Assembly: GCA_020853575.1 (NCBI GenBank)
Contig: JADYYP010000047.1
Span: 212,400-276,399 of the forward strand
DNA from: Planctomycetota bacterium
GTDB lineage: Bacteria; Planctomycetota; UBA1135; GCA-002686595
Direction: 5' to 3'
Length of the DNA: 64,000 nt
The notes under the pieces are model-generated. The model was not told where the DNA came from, searched no databases, and worked only from the letters and a program-made list of their open reading frames with translations. Position numbers and translations under genes: made by a program. Shown in pieces: positions 9,702 through 18,917 of this stretch. The number at the start of each line of letters is the position of its first letter. Positions within the stretch are counted from its first letter, which is position 1.

Positions 9702-10772
9702 CTAGGGGCAGATCACGAATCCGAGCGCGTTGGAGAAGTTGCCCTTGGCCACGGACTGCGGATCGCGGCTCCAGTACTGGCCGACGACGGCCGCTCCGGC
9801 GACGAGCGCGGGATCGAGTCCGCTCTGGATGCGCGCGTTGAAATCGAAGGCGAAGGCGCCGCTGCAATTGGTGCCGGTGCTGGCTCCACCGGAACTCTGC
9901 ACGCTCGTGCGACGCGTCGGCGGAGCGACACACAGGGTCCCACCTTGGTAGGGCACGAACTGCGCGCCCAGGCCGTAGAACAGGAACCCGGACTTCTGGT
10001 TGAGCACGTCCTCGAGCACCACGTCGAAGGCCTGCGCGGAGCTGGCGCTCGCCGTGCCCGCGGCTCCGATGCGCGTCTGGCAACCGGCGGAGTTGCGCTG
10101 CGAGAGGCACAAGGTGCTGGCCCCGCCGCGGAACGAGATGCTCGGGTTGTCCGCGCCGACGTCCCACATCTGGAAGATGAAGAAGTAGGTCGGGTCGCCG
10201 AAGAACCAGCGCACGCGCGACACGCCGGTGATCACTTGATTCCAGGCGGCCGCGGGCGCGCCGGAGAAGTTGGGGTCGACGGCCCAGCCGCTCGGCAAGC
10301 TGCTCGACTGCGCCGGGATGGCCACGCTGTAGCTGTGCCACAGCCCGTCGGCGCACGGCACGTCGAGCGGCGTCACGCTGTAGACGTACACGTCGTCGAG
10401 TGGATTGAACGGCGTGCCGTTGTCGTTCTCCAGGACCAGCGAAAGCGGGCGCTGGCAACTGCTCGGGAAGTCGAGGTCGAACGTCTGCAGGTCGACGCCC
10501 AGCGCGCTGACATCGAGCGCGCGGTAGTCGCCGGTGAAGATCGAGCTGCCGTTGGACTCCAACATCGGCGCGAAGGTGTCGAGATCGATCGAGACCAGTT
10601 GCTCGCCGGGGAAGCCGCCGCTCGGATCGATCGCTTCGAACGGGCCGCCCCAGTGCCAATTGCCCAGGTTCTGCAGCGTGAAATCGTCGCGGTGGGTCGT
10701 GCCGCACTGCTGGGCGTGCGCCGGACGGGTCAGGGCCAAGGCGGCGAGGGCGAGCGCGAGGTGCGGCTTCAT
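9702..10772 (-). CDS. Secreted protein with C-terminal four-cysteine domain
   Basis: 356 residues. The ATG at 10772 gives a signal peptide (MKPHLALALAALALTRPAHAQ). The front domain (about 22-210) starts DDFTLQNLGNWHWGGP and contains VSRVRWFFGDPTYFFIFQMWDVG. This resembles laminin-B-like secreted domains with a 'DNFDDG...' beginning, but I am not certain. The last ~140 residues are the shared domain: CLSQRNSAGC, NQKSGFLFYG, LCVAPPTRR, SGG, NCSG, WSRDP. It ends in VICP. The open frame extends upstream past 11279, but that part is antisense to cyaY and is not used. Confidence 0.8.
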   Translation of the reverse strand: MKPHLALALAALALTRPAHAQQCGTTHRDDFTLQNLGNWHWGGPFEAIDPSGGFPGEQLVSIDLDTFAPMLESNGSSIFTGDYRALDVSALGVDLQTFDLDFPSSCQRPLSLVLENDNGTPFNPLDDVYVYSVTPLDVPCADGLWHSYSVAIPAQSSSLPSGWAVDPNFSGAPAAAWNQVITGVSRVRWFFGDPTYFFIFQMWDVGADNPSISFRGGASTLCLSQRNSAGCQTRIGAAGTASASSAQAFDVVLEDVLNQKSGFLFYGLGAQFVPYQGGTLCVAPPTRRTSVQSSGGASTGTNCSGAFAFDFNARIQSGLDPALVAGAAVVGQYWSRDPQSVAKGNFSNALGFVICP

Positions 10773-10889
10773 GGCAGCGAAGATAACGCCACGGCGCGGG
10801 CGCGGCGCTCGTCGAAAGCGCCGTCTCGGGGCCCACGCGAGCTTTCGCACCCCGTCGTTCCACGGGCGCCGAACGGCTAACCTGCGCGC

Positions 10890-11213
10890 ATGGATCCGAT
10901 GCTCTACCACCGCCGTGTCGACGAATGCCTGGCGCGCGTCGCCGAGTGGCTCGAGGACTTCGACCCCGACGAGCTCGACTACTCGACCACCGATGGCGTC
11001 GTCAGCCTGCACTTCGCCGACGGCGCGCGCTACGTGCTCAACCGTCAGTCCGCGGCCTCGCAGATGTGGTTCGCCGCGGGCGCGAAGGCCTGGCACTACT
11101 CGTGGGACGAGGATCTCGGTCAGTGGCTCGACGACCGCGATCGCCACGAGCTGTTCGCCAACCTGGTGCGCGTGGTCGAGGCCAAGCTCGGCCGCAAGGT
11201 GAACGCTCCGTGA
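10890..11213 (+). CDS. cyaY: Frataxin-like iron-sulfur assembly protein CyaY
   Basis: 107 residues, the normal CyaY length. The acidic first helix (ECLARVAEWLEDFDPDELD) and the strand and helix signature YVLNRQSAASQMWFAAG, WHYSWDE are those of bacterial frataxin, which binds iron through the acidic ridge and tunes IscS/IscU cluster assembly. The acidic residues are kept. Bacterial frataxins are best known from Proteobacteria, so a copy in planctomycete-type DNA is worth noting. Its stop TGA overlaps the GTG of the LysR gene (GTGA), so the two are translationally coupled. Confidence 0.9.
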   Translation: MDPMLYHRRVDECLARVAEWLEDFDPDELDYSTTDGVVSLHFADGARYVLNRQSAASQMWFAAGAKAWHYSWDEDLGQWLDDRDRHELFANLVRVVEAKLGRKVNAP

Positions 11214-12088
11214 TCCAGCTCCACCGCTTCGAGGGCTTCTACTGGGTGGCCAAGGTCGGCGGCTACGCGCGAGCCGCACGCGCCTTCCCCTACCCGATCA
11301 CGCAACCCGCCGTGCACCAACAGGTCTCCAAGCTCGAGGCCGAGCTCGGCCAAGAGCTGTTCGAGCGCGTCGGCAAGGACAAGATGCGTCTGACCGCCGC
11401 CGGTGAACGCTTGTTCCGCTTCGTCGCGCCGTTCTTCGAGGGCCTGCCGAGCGTGGTGCGCGCGGTGAAGGCCGGCGATTACGGCGGCACGTTGGTGATC
11501 CACGCCGCGCCGATGCTGGTGCGCAACGTGATGCCCAAGTGGCTCGAGCGCATGCTGGCGCGCAAGCCCGAGGCGCGCATCGAGTTGCTCGAGATGCGCC
11601 AGACCGACCTGGCGCGGCTGCGCGATGGAGCCGCGGACGTGCTCGTCGACTACTTGCCGCAATGGCCCGACGACGTCGCGACCATGGAGATCGGTGCCTT
11701 GCGCGGGTTCGTGGTGCTGCCGTCGAAGCACCCGCTCGCGCGCAAGTCCAAGCCGTCGCTCGCGCAGCTGGCCGGCGCGGACTTCATCAGCTACACGCCG
11801 GGCGGCGTGGCCTACGAGCTGCAGACGCGCGCGCTCGCCGAGCACGGACTGACGCCGCGTGAGGTCGTGACCGCGAGCACGGCCGACTCGATCCTGGCGC
11901 TCGTCGCGCAGGGCCTCGGTTTCTCGCTGATTCCGTGGCACGATTCTGCCGGACCGAAGCTCGCGGGCGTGGCGAGCTTCCCGATCTGGGAGCGCGAGGT
12001 GCGCTTCCCCTACGTCGCGGCTTGGCGCAAGGACACACCCGAGAACCCGCTGCTCGACGCGCTGCTCGAAAGCGCACCCAAGGCCTGA
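11210..12088 (+). CDS. LysR family transcriptional regulator
   Basis: 292 residues from the GTG at 11210, which overlaps the cyaY stop by four bases. The N-terminal winged helix-turn-helix (about 1-60) reads FYWVAKVGGYARAARAFPYP, TQPAVHQQVSKLEAELGQ, LFERVGKD, typical of LysR. The C-terminal substrate-binding domain (about 85-290) includes LRGFVVLPSKHPLA and LVAQGLGFSLIPW. The effector cannot be told from sequence. LysR regulators often control neighbours, and coupling to cyaY makes iron-sulfur or redox control a reasonable guess. Confidence 0.9.
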   Translation: MIQLHRFEGFYWVAKVGGYARAARAFPYPITQPAVHQQVSKLEAELGQELFERVGKDKMRLTAAGERLFRFVAPFFEGLPSVVRAVKAGDYGGTLVIHAAPMLVRNVMPKWLERMLARKPEARIELLEMRQTDLARLRDGAADVLVDYLPQWPDDVATMEIGALRGFVVLPSKHPLARKSKPSLAQLAGADFISYTPGGVAYELQTRALAEHGLTPREVVTASTADSILALVAQGLGFSLIPWHDSAGPKLAGVASFPIWEREVRFPYVAAWRKDTPENPLLDALLESAPKA

Positions 12089-12125
12089 CCGCGGACGGGA
12101 CCGAACCCCAGCGAGCAAGCTCCAC

Positions 12126-13409
12126 GTGCGCATCCTGTTCCTGAATGACCTGTGGGATCCGCGCATCGGCTCGTCGGTGCGCCAGATGTACAGCCAGAGC
12201 GAGCTCCTGCGCGCCGACGGCCACGAGACGGTGATCGTCTCGACCACGCCCGAGCGCGCGCTCGTCGGTCGCGCGACGGTCGAAGGCTGCCAGGTGGTGC
12301 GTCTGCATTCCGACTACCCGCTGCGCTTCCGCGCCTGGAAGTCCCTGCGCAACCGCACGCTGCTCGGAGCGCTGCGAGCGTTCTACGCCGAGTGGAAACC
12401 CGACGTCGTCCATTCGCACCTGATCCACACGCACCTCTCGTACGCGGCGCTCACCGAGGCACGCGCCGCCGGTGCGGGCGTGGTGTTCACGGCGCACGAC
12501 TCGATGACCTACTGCTACCAGAAGCTCGACTGCTTCCACGGTGGAGCCGCGCACGACTACGAGCTGCGCGACTACCGCGCGCAGTGGCAGAAGTGCCTGC
12601 CCTGCCAGCGCTTTCGCTATCGACCCGGCCGCAACGCGGCGATCGCCGCGGTGCTCGCGCGCGACGTCGATCGCTTCACCGTGGTGTCGGACGAGCTCGG
12701 CAACGCCGTGCGCGCCAACGGCATCCGCGTCGACCGCACGATCCACAACGCGCTCCGTTTGCAGCAGGACTTGCCGAGTGCCCAGGCCGTCGCGGCCTTC
12801 CGCGCCAAGTTCAAGCTCGAGGGCAAGCGACTGATCGCGCTCGGCGGCCGCTTGCACGTCCTCAAGGGTGTCGTGCAGTTGTTCCAGATGCTCTCGGTGC
12901 TGCGCGACGAGTTCCCCGAGCTGCGCCTGTTGGTGCTGGGCAAGGAGGACGTCTACCGGCGCGAGTTCGAGGCCGCGGCGCAAGCGCTCGACGTCGACGA
13001 TCTCGTCGTGCCCACGGGTTGGCTCGACGGCGCGGAGTTGGCCGCGGCCTACGCGGCGCTCGACGTCATGGTGTCGCCCTCGATCTGCCTGGAGACTTTC
13101 GGATTGATCAACTTGGAGGCGATGGAGCACTCCAAGCCGGTGGTCGCCACCACCTACGGCGGCTGCAAGGAGGTCGTGCAAGACCAGGTGACCGGGCTCG
13201 TCGCCAACCCTTTCCACGTGCGCGAGTTCGCCGAGCGGATCGCCACGCTGCTGCGCGACCACGAATTGCGCGCGAAGTTCGGCGCGGCCGGGCGCCGGCG
13301 CTTGGAAGAGCACTTCACGATGCATCGCTTGCACCGAGAGTTCCTCGAGGAGTACGAGTTGGCGCGCGAGGCGGCGCAACGCCGCCAGGCGACCGCGGCC
13401 GCGACCTGA
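12126..13409 (+). CDS. GT4-family glycosyltransferase
   Basis: 427 residues from the GTG at 12126. The N-terminal Rossmann half starts MRILFLNDLWDPRIGSSVRQ and contains HSHLIHTHLSY and FTAHDS. A cysteine pair insert (KCLPCQRFRYRPGRN) follows. The C-terminal half has the retaining GT-B donor site, GRLHVLKG and the E-x7-E motif in CLETFGLINLEAMEHSKPVV, with TYGGCKEVV. It transfers a sugar from a nucleotide sugar to an envelope polymer or lipid acceptor; the acceptor is unknown. It lies 37 bp after the LysR gene and may be cotranscribed, without an obvious functional link. Confidence 0.88.
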   Translation: MRILFLNDLWDPRIGSSVRQMYSQSELLRADGHETVIVSTTPERALVGRATVEGCQVVRLHSDYPLRFRAWKSLRNRTLLGALRAFYAEWKPDVVHSHLIHTHLSYAALTEARAAGAGVVFTAHDSMTYCYQKLDCFHGGAAHDYELRDYRAQWQKCLPCQRFRYRPGRNAAIAAVLARDVDRFTVVSDELGNAVRANGIRVDRTIHNALRLQQDLPSAQAVAAFRAKFKLEGKRLIALGGRLHVLKGVVQLFQMLSVLRDEFPELRLLVLGKEDVYRREFEAAAQALDVDDLVVPTGWLDGAELAAAYAALDVMVSPSICLETFGLINLEAMEHSKPVVATTYGGCKEVVQDQVTGLVANPFHVREFAERIATLLRDHELRAKFGAAGRRRLEEHFTMHRLHREFLEEYELAREAAQRRQATAAAT

Positions 13410-13429
13410 GGCGTGCGCTTCCGCGCGCT

Positions 13430-14314
13430 TCAGGGGCGCGCCGGCTCGCGGAGCTCGACGAACTCCAAGCGCACGGGAGCTCGACCGGCGCTCGCACGTT
13501 CGATCCACGCGTCGCGCTGCTCCGTCGAGAACGGTCCGGACACCGTGAACACGCCCTCGATCGAGGCCGACAGCACGGGCTGCGCCACGACCACGTCGTC
13601 GATCACGATCGCGATCCGTGCACCCAAGCAGCTCGTCGAGAACTCGGAGAGCCGCTGTCGCGCCTGGTGCACGAGCTCGATCGACAACGCCGGTCGACCG
13701 CCGGCATCGATCGCGGGCAGCACCTCGTGCAGCTCGGCGGCGCCGAATTCCCGGGAGAAACGCGGCCCGCGCCCGCAGAGCACGACCTCTGGCTCGCGCG
13801 CGCCTTGCGCGTCGTCCGCCGCCACGGGCATCCACTGGCACTCGACGGCCGGGCCGCCGTCCTGGGGCGCGAGCGCGTTGAAGCGCCACAGGGGAGCCGC
13901 GGGATTCGCGCCGCGCCAATCCTCGAGACGCCGGCGCTCCTCGCGCACGTCGACTCCGACCGTCGCCAGGTCGGGCAGCAACGCGAAGCGCACGCCGCCG
14001 TCGCTCGTGATGCGCCGCAGCCAAAACGCGAGCTCTCCCGGATCCGCTGGTGGCGCCACGCTGACGACGACGCGCTCGCCGTCGATGCGCGCGCACGCGT
14101 AGCGTCCGAAGGGATCGAGCGCGCAACGCCGGTCGAGCTCCTCGAGCAGGCTGGCGCGCTGCTCCGCGCTCGCAAATCCCTCGCGCGCGAGGAACACGAG
14201 CTCGACTCCGCGCGCGGCGCGCCGCTGGCCCCACCAGCGCAGCATCCTCGGTGCGCCGAGCGCACTCGCGAGGACCACCAGGCCCGCCGCGGCCAGCGCG
14301 CGCGGCCACTTCAT
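13430..14314 (-). CDS. Single-pass protein with SecD P1-like periplasmic domain
   Basis: 294 residues. The N-terminus is one hydrophobic helix (about 6-24) and the rest is predicted extracytoplasmic. The C-terminal half mirrors the SecD P1 head: RPALSIELVHQARQRLSEFS, then LGARIAIVIDDVVVAQPVL, then GVFTVSGPF. SecD itself has six transmembrane helices and the export channel part, all absent here. It is thus a free-standing P1-like domain. It lies 34 bp downstream of the AsmA-like gene on the same strand and is probably cotranscribed. The function is unknown; a chaperone or envelope transport accessory is possible. Confidence 0.7.
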   Translation of the reverse strand: MKWPRALAAAGLVVLASALGAPRMLRWWGQRRAARGVELVFLAREGFASAEQRASLLEELDRRCALDPFGRYACARIDGERVVVSVAPPADPGELAFWLRRITSDGGVRFALLPDLATVGVDVREERRRLEDWRGANPAAPLWRFNALAPQDGGPAVECQWMPVAADDAQGAREPEVVLCGRGPRFSREFGAAELHEVLPAIDAGGRPALSIELVHQARQRLSEFSTSCLGARIAIVIDDVVVAQPVLSASIEGVFTVSGPFSTEQRDAWIERASAGRAPVRLEFVELREPARP

Positions 14315-14348
14315 GCGTTCGGCAATCTGCGCGGCGCGCGCACGGGCC

Positions 14349-17300
14349 TCAGTCCTTCTTGTCCTTCTTCTTGCCGCCCAAGAGATCGCGCAGTCCGCCT
14401 TCGAGCGCCTTGCCGGCCGCGTTCTCGAGCAGGTCCTCGAGGAACTTCTTCCCGACGCCCAGCTTGGGGCTCTTCCACGTCCCGCTGATCTCGATCGGCA
14501 CCAGCAAGTTCGGATCGACGTAGTCGCGCACCTTGTCGAGCTCCTTGGCGACCGACTTGCCGAGCAGGGACAACGGCACCGAGCTGGCGAGCGTCATCTC
14601 GCTCGTCACCAGGTCGTACTTGCCCTTGAAGGTGTAGGTCTTGCCGCGGATCGAGAGCGGCAGCGCGTCGTAACCTGCGACGCCCTTGACGATCGGGATC
14701 GAGAGCGGCGGCAATTTCGTCGATTGGCGCCCCAGCGCGCCGAGCCCGACCCCGGAGAGTTGCTGCCCCAGGCCCGGCAAGAGCTCGTATCCGATCTCTC
14801 CCAGGTCGAGCGCGACCGTCGCGTTCAGCTTGCGCAGGTCACCGTCCAGCGGCAGCGAGAACGCACTGACCTTCATCGTGACCGGTGGTGCGCCCTCGGG
14901 CTTGGTGGCGTTGACCAGCAGCGGCACGAGCTTGCCCACGATGCGCTCGCTGAACAGCGGTGTCAGCGGCAGGCGCGCGTCGAGGCCCTCGGTGCCACGC
15001 GCCTCGAGCGTCTGCGTCTCGAGGTGCGCGACGAGCATCACGCTGGTGGTCGGCGAGGTCATCTCCGCGCGCAGCGGATCGGTGGTGCTGGGATAGGTCC
15101 CGTCGACCGAGAGCGCCATCTCGGGTCCCAAGACGTCGACCAGCAGGCCCTTCTGCGCCGCCAGGGCATCGACGAGCGCCGTCGGCAGCCCCTGCACTTT
15201 GCCCGCGACCTCGAGCGCCGGAAGCGGCGCATCCGCGGCGCGCTCGACGAACGCGCCGGGGTCGGCGATGTCGGCGCTGAAGTCGAGCTCGGAGACCTTG
15301 GCTCCGCTGATCTTCCCGCCCAGGCGCAATCGCGCGGCAGCCTGCGGCGTTAGCCGAACGTCGAGCGCGAGCCCCTCGAGCGCGACCGGGATGGCGGGCG
15401 ACTTGCCGTCGAGCGCCGGCTGCGTGTAGGAGAGCTTGGGCAGCTCGACGCGCACCTCGGCCGCCGCGCGCCGCACGACGCTGGCCAGGGTTGCCGGCTG
15501 CGCTCCTTCCTGCACGAGCCAAGCATCGAGAGGCAGCTCGAGTCGGGTCGCGCGCACGCTGAAGCGCGGCGCGGCATCTTGGAACTCGAGCTTCGCGCCC
15601 TGGGGCAAGCTCGGACCCGCGTAACGCGCGACCATCGCGCTGGAGGGATCGACGCGCAGCTCGAGCGGCGCGTCCGCGAGCGTCAGCACTCCCCCGCGCA
15701 CTGCGGCCGCCATCGAGAACGCGCAGCGCGCCGCATCCAGCGTTGCGCGCAGCTTGGTGTCGTCGAGCCCCTGCGATCCCGCGGCGGGCGCGTTGACCAA
15801 CTCGCCGCGCAGCGTATCGCCGCTGAGCTCGAGCACCGTCGCCGCGAGCTCCGGCGAGAGGAACCCCTCGAGCACACGCAGTCCCGCGAGCTCGAACCTG
15901 GCGGAGATCGGCGGCAGAGCACCGCTCGGCCGCGGCGCGCCGCGCTGGAGCGGATCCTCGACCGTCGCATCGAGCGCGAGCGTCGTCTTGGTCGCCGCCA
16001 ACGCGAGCTCCGCGTTGCACTTCGCGGTCCACGTGTGCGACGCCGACTGCACGACGTTGGCGCGCAGCGTCACGCCCGCGGTCGGGCCGAGCTCGGCCAA
16101 CGCCGCGTCGCTCGCGAGGAACGCTCGGAACTTCTCGAGCGGCAGCCGCGCGGCAGCGAGCTCGAGCTCGAGCTCCGGCAAGGCCAGGGGATCGACCAAC
16201 GCGTCGAGCGCGCCGGGACGCGGACACGCGGCGCGCAACGTGAGCTCCTCGCCTTCGAGCCCCATCCGCGCGCGGATCTCGAGCGGCCGCGGGTCCTGCC
16301 CATGGCCGAGATGCACGTCGAGCGCCAGTTGCTCGAGCGTCAACCACTGGTTCTTCGCCGCCAACGCCTGATTGCGCACTCCGAAGGCGTCGAGCGAGAC
16401 CTTCAGATCCACGTTCGAACGCTGCAGGAGCGTGGCGACGACGTCCTGCGAGGCCCGCAGCTCGTCGAGCGGCACGCGCCAGCCGCGTCCGAGCTCGAGC
16501 GCGAACGCCGCGCCCGGACGCAGCTCGAGCCCCGCGGGCAGGCGCGTCGCGAGCGTCTTGGCCAGCGCTGCGGGCGGTGCCGCGAACCGCACGCTCCACG
16601 GCTGCGGACCGACGTCGACGAGCAGCCCCTGCTCCATCCAGGCCTCGCCCTGCGCGCTCAGCGTCGGCGAGACGAGCGAGAGCCGCATGCTGCGCCGCGC
16701 GTTGGCGTTGCCGATCGCCAAGCGCACGTCGAGCGCGCGGCCGAGCAACTCGGCCAAGGGCACGTCGCTGGGCACGAAGGCGGACAGCGTCGCGGACTCG
16801 ACCTGCTGCAGCATCAACGTCGCGTCGAAGCGCGGCTCGTCTCCGGAGGTCGCGGCGAGCAAGTGGCGCGGGTCGGCGGCCAGGAAGCGCGCCAGGTCCG
16901 CGCAGCGCGCCTGCATCGAGACGAAGCCGCTCGCGCCCGCCCCGAGCGCGCCCTCGGCTTGCACTTCGAGCACGCGCGCGGCTTCGTCCGGCACCAGGCG
17001 CAGCGCAACGCGCGGAGCATCGAGCGACACGCCTTGGGCCAGCGGAAGCGCGGCTCCCGTGGCCTTCCAGCCGCAACTCGAAAGCTGCGCGTCGAACTGC
17101 GCGCCCGCGACCGCGGCCTGCACGACGTCACGCTTGGCGTTGAGCGCCTCGAGCACGCCCGCGACGTCGACCACCAGCTCCTTGACCACGAGATCGATGC
17201 GCGCATCGCCGATGGGCTCGAGCGTCAACTCCGGCGGCACGTTGGCGGCGACGAAGCGCGCCAGCGCCGCGCGCTCGGGTTGCAGCGCCACCGCGAGCGC

Positions 17301-18257
17301 CTCGCTGGCCTTGCCCTTCAGCACGCCGCTCTCGAGCGCCCCCGCGAACGCGATGCGCCCCCGGTCTCCGGCGATTCCCAGCTCGAGTGTCCCGCTGTCG
17401 AGCGTCCCCGCGCCGTTCGCCTGCACGCGGAACTGCGGACCCAGCGCCATCTCGACCAAACCCGGTTGCTGCGCCAGCGCGTCGATCAGCGCGCTGGGCA
17501 ACTCGTCGAGCGCCGCGGCGAGCTCGAAGCGCGCCTTGGGGTTCAATCCGTGGGCATCGGCGAGGTCGAACAGCGTCGCCTGCAACGCGAGCTTGCCCGG
17601 TCGCTCGCCGGCGAGCTCCCCGTCGGCGCTGACGCGCAGCGGTTGGCCGGGCTCCGCGCGGACCTTCGCGGTGAGCCCGCGGATCTCGAACGGCCGTCCC
17701 AGGGCACGCGTGCGAGCATCGCTCCAGGCGACGCGCTCGACGGCGAGCTCCAGCTCGAGGTCGAGCTCGCGCAGCAACTTCCCCAGGTCCAGCGGTTCGC
17801 CCGCGCCCGCATCTCCGGCGTCGTCCTCGGGAGCGGCGGGCTCGCGCAGCTCGAGCGCTCGCGCGAGATTGGTCGAGCCGTCGTCGTCGGCGGAGAGCTC
17901 CGCGCTCACGCGCAGCTGCACCGAACCGACCTTGGTGCCGCCGCCTCGAGCCAGGTCCAAGAGCGCCGGCAAGTCGAGCGAGGCGCGCACGACTTCGTTG
18001 CCGGAGGCATCGAGCACGCGCAGCCCGTCGAGCTTCTGGCGCGAGAGCCAAGCCAGCTCGAGCGAGCCGATCTCGAGCCGGCCGCGGCGTTGCGCGTTGA
18101 ACGAGCGGACCACGCTGGAGGCGATCGCGCCCGAACCCAGCATGGGCGCGAGCGCGAGCAGCGCGACGAGCGCCAGCAGGAGCGCGAGCAAGATCCAGGG
18201 CCAGCGACGCGTGCGCCGCAACGGAGTGGGCGTGGCGGAGGGTGTGATGTCGTTCAT
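14349..18257 (-). CDS. AsmA-like giant envelope protein
   Basis: 1302 residues. A basic N-terminus is followed by one transmembrane helix (about 19-45) and then SFNAQRRGRLEIGSLELAWLSRQKLDGLRVLD, the typical AsmA/DUF748 opening. A very long repetitive beta-strand and Ala-rich region follows with many 'LELAAARLPL' and 'ALxVRL' strands, and the protein ends in a lysine-rich tail (KKKDKKD). AsmA/TamB/YhdP-type proteins form a hydrophobic groove across the periplasm that moves phospholipids to the outer membrane; assignment to that superfamily rests on architecture. Its neighbours are yqgE 75 bp upstream and the SecD-P1-like gene downstream. Confidence 0.8.
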   Translation of the reverse strand: MNDITPSATPTPLRRTRRWPWILLALLLALVALLALAPMLGSGAIASSVVRSFNAQRRGRLEIGSLELAWLSRQKLDGLRVLDASGNEVVRASLDLPALLDLARGGGTKVGSVQLRVSAELSADDDGSTNLARALELREPAAPEDDAGDAGAGEPLDLGKLLRELDLELELAVERVAWSDARTRALGRPFEIRGLTAKVRAEPGQPLRVSADGELAGERPGKLALQATLFDLADAHGLNPKARFELAAALDELPSALIDALAQQPGLVEMALGPQFRVQANGAGTLDSGTLELGIAGDRGRIAFAGALESGVLKGKASEALAVALQPERAALARFVAANVPPELTLEPIGDARIDLVVKELVVDVAGVLEALNAKRDVVQAAVAGAQFDAQLSSCGWKATGAALPLAQGVSLDAPRVALRLVPDEAARVLEVQAEGALGAGASGFVSMQARCADLARFLAADPRHLLAATSGDEPRFDATLMLQQVESATLSAFVPSDVPLAELLGRALDVRLAIGNANARRSMRLSLVSPTLSAQGEAWMEQGLLVDVGPQPWSVRFAAPPAALAKTLATRLPAGLELRPGAAFALELGRGWRVPLDELRASQDVVATLLQRSNVDLKVSLDAFGVRNQALAAKNQWLTLEQLALDVHLGHGQDPRPLEIRARMGLEGEELTLRAACPRPGALDALVDPLALPELELELAAARLPLEKFRAFLASDAALAELGPTAGVTLRANVVQSASHTWTAKCNAELALAATKTTLALDATVEDPLQRGAPRPSGALPPISARFELAGLRVLEGFLSPELAATVLELSGDTLRGELVNAPAAGSQGLDDTKLRATLDAARCAFSMAAAVRGGVLTLADAPLELRVDPSSAMVARYAGPSLPQGAKLEFQDAAPRFSVRATRLELPLDAWLVQEGAQPATLASVVRRAAAEVRVELPKLSYTQPALDGKSPAIPVALEGLALDVRLTPQAAARLRLGGKISGAKVSELDFSADIADPGAFVERAADAPLPALEVAGKVQGLPTALVDALAAQKGLLVDVLGPEMALSVDGTYPSTTDPLRAEMTSPTTSVMLVAHLETQTLEARGTEGLDARLPLTPLFSERIVGKLVPLLVNATKPEGAPPVTMKVSAFSLPLDGDLRKLNATVALDLGEIGYELLPGLGQQLSGVGLGALGRQSTKLPPLSIPIVKGVAGYDALPLSIRGKTYTFKGKYDLVTSEMTLASSVPLSLLGKSVAKELDKVRDYVDPNLLVPIEISGTWKSPKLGVGKKFLEDLLENAAGKALEGGLRDLLGGKKKDKKD

Positions 18258-18332
18258 GACGTTTCGGACTCTCGGCGCGCGGAGGCTCGGTCGGTCTCGG
18301 GCGAGCGCAGTGGTTGCGAAGGAACGCGCCGC

Positions 18333-18905
18333 TCAGTTCCACTCTGGGTCGAGTGGCTCGTTGGACAGCGCACGGTAGTCGGGCCCGAGGTCGGCGACGA
18401 CCTGCCGCCACAATGCCGCGCTGTCGTCCTGGAACACGCGTCTCGAGCTGCCCGGCGCCGGAAGCCACGAGCCGGAGGTCAACTCGAGCTCGAGCTGACC
18501 CGGGCTCCAGCCAGAGTAGCCCAGGAACAGGCGCACATTGCGCTCGGCCTCCAGCGGCGCCTCGCGCGCGTAGCGGCCGACGTCGTCGAGCTCGCCGCCG
18601 ATCCACAGGTCGTCGTCGAGCTCCACGCCGCCTTGGATGTGCTGAGGCGCGCGATGCAGGATCTGCAGCGTCTCGAGGCTCACTGGCCCGCCGACGAACA
18701 AGGGCAACTCCGAGCGTTGGAACAGCTCGTGTTGCGCGAGCACCTCGCGCGCGCGAAAGTCGCTGCGCCGATTGAGCACCAGCCCGTAGGCACCCTGCTC
18801 GGCGTGACGGCAAATGAGCACGACCGTGTGCGCGAAGTTGGGGTCGCGCAACTCGGGACCGGCGGCCAGGAATGCGCCGGGAGTGACCAGGAACTCGTGC
18901 GCCAT
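18333..18905 (-). CDS. YqgE/AlgH family protein
   Basis: 190 residues, a full-length member of the UPF0301 family. The signature pieces are FLVTPGAFLAAGPELRDPNF, HTVVLICRH, GAYGLVLNRR, LFVGGPV and LFLGYSGWSPGQLELEL. The protein is soluble and its molecular activity is not settled; Pseudomonas AlgH has been linked to alginate control. The gene starts 12 bp after the zinc-ribbon microprotein and precedes the AsmA-like gene, so all three are probably in one transcript. Confidence 0.92.
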   Translation of the reverse strand: MAHEFLVTPGAFLAAGPELRDPNFAHTVVLICRHAEQGAYGLVLNRRSDFRAREVLAQHELFQRSELPLFVGGPVSLETLQILHRAPQHIQGGVELDDDLWIGGELDDVGRYAREAPLEAERNVRLFLGYSGWSPGQLELELTSGSWLPAPGSSRRVFQDDSAALWRQVVADLGPDYRALSNEPLDPEWN

Positions 18906-18917
18906 CGAGCGCAGAAT

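Noticed and set aside
9472..10863. Upstream extension of the PSCyt1/DUF1553 frame to 1643 codons
   Set aside because: The extension is low-complexity Arg-rich and overlaps a secreted protein gene in another frame. The signal-like segment and CxxCH motif place the start near 9471.
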